Source: Hyperoodon ampullatus
Taxonomy: Eukaryota; Chordata; Mammalia; Artiodactyla; Ziphiidae
Assembly: GCA_949752795.1 (NCBI GenBank)
Contig: OX457060.1
Span: 104,110,949-104,174,948 of the forward strand
DNA length: 64,000 bases
Reading direction: 5' to 3'
The notes beneath the pieces were generated by a model. That model was not told where the DNA came from and did not search any database. It was given only the letters and a program-made list of their open reading frames with translations. The position numbers and the translations under genes were made by a program. Every line of letters starts with the position of its first letter. The first letter of the stretch is position 1. Of the stretch, positions 58,191 to 64,000 are shown piece by piece.

Positions 58191-60224
58191 GAGTTTTAAA
58201 TGCGACTAGCAATGGATGCTTTGCCTGAAGAGACATAGAAGCAACAAATTATTATCTAGAGAGAAATGGAAATGATACCATTAAAGTTTACAGGATTTTC
58301 AGTAAACTAGTAGTCAGCATTCTAATATGAATAAAAATGAAGCTTGCCAATAAATTTTGAATAAAGGTGGAAGAAGCTATCTCAGGAGATGAGTTTCCTA
58401 TCACTGGAAGTGATCAAGAGTTGGCTAATGACCAGTTGAATGGAATTTAAACCTCAGATATATCGTTAAACTAGATAATCATTGTGATCCCATTCTCATC
58501 TTAATATTCCTTGATTACAGAGAAAGAGCACAAAAGATGCTAATCAGCCAAGTATGTGATTAAAATATAGTATCATTTGCTTTTTAACCTTTTAAGCAAA
58601 TTAATAAAAATATATTTTCTCTTTAATTGCTCAGCAGATGATTTAAGTTAATGTAACTAAACTGTAAAAATCATGAGGCACAATACCTCTAGCAATAGAA
58701 ATATTTGTTATGACTGTCCTTATGAGTCAAGGAGATATACAGTTAAGGCTATTTAACTTGTTAGATAAAATCTATCTCAAATGACAAATTATAAGGGAAC
58801 TTATTCATACAGTTTAAAAGTTTCAGACAAATAATATGTCTAGATATGGTTTGATCAAATCTCTGGTCTTCTCTGTGTTTCAGTTATATTTTCAAATTGG
58901 TGTTTCTCAGGGTGGCAGTCTGATGGCACATCCACAAATCACATCATTAGGAGGGGATGGACATGTGTTTCCAGGATTATTTTCATTAATACCAACTTGT
59001 ATGATGATTGGTCTAATCTTCAACTAATCTCAGTGGCCAGAAAATGCTATGCATTAATTGAATTTATTCTAGATGTTCAGAATCATTTGCTGTGTGGATT
59101 ACTGTGACAAAAGCAGCAGTAAGGAATTTGAGATTATCTCAGTAATTGTGGGACACTCAAGCTCTACCCAGTTCCACCCAACTCTCACAGCCACTTCATG
59201 ATGGAGAATTTTGGAATGATTATTGTGGAGATAACCACAGTGTCCATTACTGCAGTGAAAAACACTTGAAATGGTTTGAAATATGTGGGAAAAGACATGA
59301 TTTTATGGTCTCAACTTCAGAGGTTATGAAAGATATTAAAAGCTCAGAAATTGAAATTGTCAGTTCTACAAATGAAGTTGCCAAGCACCTTATAATTATT
59401 GCATTCAGAATTTTTTAATTTTTAATGATAAAGATCACTGACACATTTATTTGTGAACAGAGGTTACAAATTTCATTGTATCTTCAACATAAGTTGTGAA
59501 ACTACCAAAGACTCAGTCCAAACTTTGTGCACCTTGGAACACATAGATTCAAATGTCCACTGCTGTCTGTGGCCTCAATGGCTTTTAAAGCTACTGAAAA
59601 AAAAAAAAAACCCAAACTAATAAACATGTTTTTTTGACCAAGAGTAATCTTTGGGTAAAACACTATTAATCTTTAAAGATAAATATGTTATTTGGAACTT
59701 CTGTCACTGCAGAACATGAGTTTAATTTAAAATGAATGATATTAACTGACGCACGCTTTCAATACCCTTGGCCTTTTCCATGTATCTTGAAGAAATAACT
59801 GCCATCAGTTCTCACTCTATCTTTCTTGAGTCATACACAAATTGCTGCTATGTGACAAAAGAGAAATACAGGAACTCAAACATCTTTGTATTGAATATGT
59901 TTTCTGTATAAATTGGTTTTGGAGAATAAGTTATTATACCCCATTCCAGTAATCACACAGAAAATTTAACTTTCATTATCAAATGGCAGAAAGCCATAAA
60001 TTGTGTCCTGTGATGAAAAGTTATGAGATTTCAATGTTTCTTTTCCATATACATCTGTGTTAGTCTAATGGTTTGAAATTTAGAAACATATAGTTGTATC
60101 ATTCCATAGTATTATTTACTCTTTTACCAATAGTTTAAAAAGTTATTCAAATTATTGTATGTGTATGTGTATAATACATATCTCAGATATTACATATAAA
60201 AGGTATGAGGTACTAGGAAAGGCA
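58191..60224. other. No certain feature; A-run-terminated tract at 58840-59610
   Basis: AT-rich sequence. A 90-codon frame at 59146-59418 and a 63-codon frame at 58836-59027 are unidentified; an A14 run follows at 59596-59609. I cannot match them to a gene, and the frames do not join. Confidence 0.4.
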
Positions 60225-60410
60225 GGGAAGCTCTAGATTAGATTTTAGCTCCAGCATTTAATGTCAGATAAACTTAAATAATCAGTTAAGTCATTGTGGA
60301 ACCTCAACCTTCTCATGTGTAAAATGAGGGAATTCTCTGTATGCATAGTGTTGTTGTGAGAGTGAATGAAATAAATCATGGTATTTAGTAATATTCAACA
60401 TGCCAGTTCT
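60225..60410 (+). mobile_element. MIR SINE
   Basis: Plus MIR: ttttagctccagcatttaat, cctcaaccttctcatgtgta then aaatgaggg (60302-60331), and ttgttgtgagagtgaatgaa (60351-60370). Confidence 0.7.
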
Positions 60411-61436
60411 ACTCTTGACGTAACTTACAGGGTTATTTTAAGAACATAAGAAAGAAACTATATAAATGAGAGTATTATGAAGATAATTTTTTATCAATAA
60501 CATTGCTCTACCTCTAGTATACCAGTATTCATTACAATAAAGGGTGGTTCGTTCCTAAAAATATAGTTATTTGAACTTCTGTGTGGCTTTTGATTTCAAT
60601 AGCCTGAAACTGACTAGAAGAAAGCATCCATATTGGCTTTTTTTATTTTTAAAATTTCCTCAATTTAGTTTCAAGTACCAAGAGCAAAATTCGGAAAACA
60701 CAGAGTAAATATTTATACCATAAACAAAAGAATGAAGAAAAATCGATGAAAAAATATACGTATCATACACAGAAACTTAGTTTTATTTCCACATAAAAAG
60801 GGGATAACAACCATTTCTGAGCTAAGGGCGTGGGTTAGAGAAGACTGGGAGAGGAAAGCAGAATTTAACCACCAGTGTGGGACTCCCTTCCTTGTTGGCT
60901 TCTACCACCACCCAGCACCCAGCAATTACCCAGTGGGGAAGATGGAAACTCCTAGATGTGAGAATCTGTGGAGAGATGTGATATTTACCCCAGATCCTGT
61001 CTGGAACCATGGGGAAATTCATCATTGTGGAATGTTCTATGCTAACATGGAATCACTGCAATAGAGAAAAAAAAATGTTAGCAGTGTATGGGTAGCTAGA
61101 AAAGGTCCAGAGATAAGTCCCCACTCACCATTTAAATTTTCCTACTGGATATAGAAAAGATCTGAAAATATTCACTGTAGAGACAAGTTTGAGATGAAAA
61201 GCAGTAAAGAGTTGAAGATGCTATGCTTGCCAAGGAATTGTCATTGTAAGGGATGTAGAACTTTATGGTAAAGTGTATGGAACAAGAAGCCTAGCCAGCT
61301 TCTGAAGGGAGGCTGTAGGACCTGAGGAGAGAGGTGAGCCAATAGGATGAGACTGCTAGGTATTCTCTGTGTGTCATATTGCCTTCCCTGGCTGGGAGAA
61401 TGGAAAAACTAATCAATAACGGATTCCTGAAGGTAA
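60411..61436. other. No recognisable feature
   Basis: Unique sequence; 60820-61050 is somewhat GC-richer with no identifiable element. Confidence 0.5.
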
Positions 61437-61979
61437 TGATGGGGTTCAGAACAGGCTACCCCCAAATGTGGCATCTTGGCATATTAAATATCATAAGCTG
61501 AATGAATTTTAAAAAGATGGCAGAAGCAGGAAGGTCACTCTGACCCCTCACCCCCTCATCCTTCCCCCAAACAAATTCTAAAACTCCCATGTGGAAGGTA
61601 CCTTTGCTGTACCAGAAGGAGGGAAGACATTCTTGTCACCAGAGATGGGGAATTTGGGGTCAAGAAATCTGTACCAACAATCCTTGTTAAACTAACCCTT
61701 TCTTTCCTAGTTACTTCTTCACCATTTACTAGCCCTAGACCAAACCCCTTTGTCTTGTCAATTCTTCACAAATTTATTGTTTTTATTTTCTAAAGGTATA
61801 AAAGCTTCCTGCTCTGGTCATTTCTTCAGATCTTCATTCTCTTTTGAAGGCTTTCATGTATATGTAAAAATTCAATAAAACTGTACGTCTTTCTCCTATT
61901 AATCTGTCTTTTCCAGTTTAATTTTCAGACTCAGCTATGGACCCTGAGAGGGTCAAGGAAAACTTTTTCGTCCCCTACA
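61437..61979 (+). mobile_element. Solo retroviral LTR (ERV class I-like)
   Basis: About 543 bases, opening tgatggggttcagaacaggc and closing cgtcccctaca, so TG...CA ends are present. A TATA box (tataaaag, 61797-61804) and a polyadenylation signal (aataaa, 61874-61879) lie in the right order and spacing for U3-R-U5. Flanking gtaa and ataa differ at one base, consistent with a 4-base duplication. No primer binding site or gag follows, so it is a recombined solo LTR. The family is not named with certainty. Confidence 0.78.
61797..61879 (+). promoter_or_regulatory. LTR promoter TATA and polyadenylation signal
   Basis: tataaaag at 61797-61804 and aataaa at 61874-61879, 70 bases apart. The start site would fall near 61828 and the R region would end roughly 15-20 bases after the AATAAA. 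Inferred from spacing only. Confidence 0.6.
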
Positions 61980-64000
61980 ATAAGTATCTGCAAAGTGAAC
62001 CCTCCTTCCTCAGAGTCATAATAGTAAGATTCTTGAAGCTTAGAATACTACCAAGAAAAGGAGAGTGGAGAGAGAGAGGACTCTGAATTTAATTGGCTAT
62101 CCAAAAAGAGACTTTTATACGAACAGGAAGTGAATATGTTTATTATCTAAATTATTTCCTCCTACTGAAAGAAATGAGCATTTGAGAATTATATTGAATT
62201 TACTAAGAGGAAAATAGTTCTGTTTTTGAATATTTATTTATTTATTGAACTACTGTTACAGCAAATTTAAAACTGCTAATAGTTATGTTTATAAAACTGC
62301 ATTTATTAAATACTTTTTCTCAGTTTTATTAAATAAAAGTATATTTAATTAACATTTATAACTTATGGTCACCATGAAATAATCAGTAGTTTTTGTTAGG
62401 TTATAATGTGTCAACCTTTAAAATCCAAAAAGAGTAAAAATAACTTATTTGTTTTATTATGTTTATTAACCAATCCTATCCACTGATTCTGGCTGAGTAA
62501 TAAGAAATTGCTGATGTTTGATCATTTTTGAGCTACAAAAAGGGCAATTTCATGTAGTGGAACTTAATACCTTCCAGAATATCTAGAGTGCATTTTGGGC
62601 ACTCCAGTTGGAAACACCAGAATATATGATAAACAATGATTGATAAGGTTTACAGGAAGACGCATTTAGCAAGAAACTTATGTTAATGATGAACACAAAA
62701 TTGAAAATAATTTTTAAAAGTCATTAGATTTGCAAGACATATATTTATGCTTCTTACAACTTAATCCAGTTTTCCAGTGTGGTCCAGAAAACAAAAAGAA
62801 TTTTTTTCTGGTATAGACACTTTGATTAAAGAAGACTATTAAGTTATTTTGAAAAGTCATTTCAAATTTTTAATTATGTACTACTTATGATCTATCTAAA
62901 CCTCCTGGTTATTCTTCTGCTAACTCTTCTTCATTAGAAATGTTGAAAGCAGTGTTCAAGTCAGCCTCAAACTTGCATATGTATATTCTTAACAGTAACT
63001 ATTAATGACTCATCAATTGGAAATAAGTGTCTATTAATGCAAATAAGGTGGCGTTTTAGGAAACACACAAATGGAAGTGAAAATTCAGGTGAAAGGAGAA
63101 TGTTTTGGGCAGGTGGGCTAGCCCTATCCTCTAATAACATATCACATGGTGCAGTTCTGCTTCTTTGTGTTAACTCCAAATTCAAGCGAATACATTTAAT
63201 ATATGAAAAAAGTTTGCCTTTCTGAGGTGTATAGGGAAGTAAATCTTGAATAACTGGGATAATTTATTTCTTACCCTGTGTTTACTCACAAAGCTTCAAT
63301 AGGACGCATGATAAGAAAGGTTATCATTACAAATGTAAACCTGCACTTATAGAGAGCAGGTTGGAAAAGCAGCGTGTTCTTTAATGGGGATTATTGAAGT
63401 ATATGGGATTTTAGCAGCTGAAAACAATTTTTTTCTTTCTCTTTTTCCTGAACACCCTTCTGCAAAGGCCTCTCCTGACCCCCCGTAGTGCTCCATGCCA
63501 AGACCCCTTTTGGAGCAGCCACAGCATTGACCTCTAGGGTGACTCTTGTCTGTGAAGAAGCTTCAGAAATCCTGAGGACTAGTTGCCTCCTAAATCTGGA
63601 AAAGGGAAATGGATTCCATATATTCTTTCCATCTGTGATGTGCTAAGAACAGAAATGTGTATGATCAATCTTGAAAACATTCCAGGAAAGTCATTTGGTG
63701 ATGCAGTATTCATGATCTGTTGACATCCAAGATGAATCTGAGATGCCACAGTGATTCTCAATGCCAAATTTATTAATATCTGTCAACTGGGATAATTTAA
63801 TATTTAAATCTATATCATTCTTGTCTATGTTTCTATACAAGAAACCTTCCATTTCTCTTGCTTACAAAACATTCCTAAACACAGCCTCATGATTCTGTTT
63901 ACAATCCAAAGAAACAACTGTTTCATGTTTACTAAAAAACACAATACCTCAGCATTTAGTTATTTAGAAAGAATAAACAATGGCATCAACATTCCTCCTT
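61980..64000. other. No recognisable feature to the right edge
   Basis: AT-rich unique sequence with short frames only; no repeat family recognised. Confidence 0.55.

Noticed and set aside
59146..59418. 90-codon cysteine/histidine-containing frame, with an A14 run about 180 bases downstream, as a processed pseudogene
   Set aside because: No protein match recognised, flanking frames do not extend it, and no target duplication was found around the A run.
1..64000. CRISPR arrays, bacterial operons or a defence system
   Set aside because: No spaced palindromic repeats or prokaryotic gene structure; the sequence is mammalian.

Overview
This is mammalian, almost certainly cetacean, non-coding genomic DNA (intergenic or deep intronic). 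The main evidence is at least seven copies of a short tRNA-derived SINE of the CHR type. Each begins GGCTTCCCTGGTGGCGCAG, has a short body ending at CGCGTACCGC, and runs into a pure A tail. Six longer or variant CHR-1/Bov-tA-like relatives are also present, together with a cetartiodactyl-type LINE-1. Ancient mammalian repeats (L2, MIR, MaLR LTRs, MER5-like hAT, Tigger-like MITE) make up much of the rest. I found no host protein-coding gene, tRNA or rRNA that I can support. Open frames longer than 60 codons are fragments of transposon ORFs, translations through SINEs, or chance frames in AT-rich DNA.

Layout. 1-4350: the decayed gag-pol interior of an endogenous retrovirus, entering from beyond the left edge and broken in integrase. 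5150-7130: an L2 element split by a compound L1 insertion (5808-6513, apparently an L1 with a 3' transduction) and by a SINE. 7131-20560: AT-rich sequence with scattered SINEs, one MaLR LTR and an L1 3' fragment. 21040-26280: an old L1M on the plus strand, with a large internal deletion, holding a SINE, a younger antisense L1 piece and another SINE. 27100-33180: SINE, MIR, an LTR-like repeat with a second copy at 19091, a MER5-type hAT element and an MLT1 LTR. 33840-42470: an old L1M 5'UTR/ORF1 interrupted by a complete-length but dead L1 (35109-42201) with a perfect 15-bp target duplication. 44300-50790: SINEs, L2, MIR, a MaLR LTR and an antisense L1M. 53878-54690: an L1M copy with a twin-priming inversion. 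55846-58190: an MLT1/MST LTR, a Tigger-like MITE, two SINEs and a truncated U2 snRNA retropseudogene. 61437-61979: a solo retroviral LTR with TATA box and polyadenylation signal.

The elements do not form a pathway. What can be read is the order of insertions: which element interrupts which, and which target duplications are intact. The most informative cases are the compound L1 at 5808-6513, the twice-used target site at 17582-18080, the poly(A)-less U2 copy at 58142-58175, and the full-length L1 that landed inside an older L1's ORF1. I see no sign of a new enzymatic or defence system.
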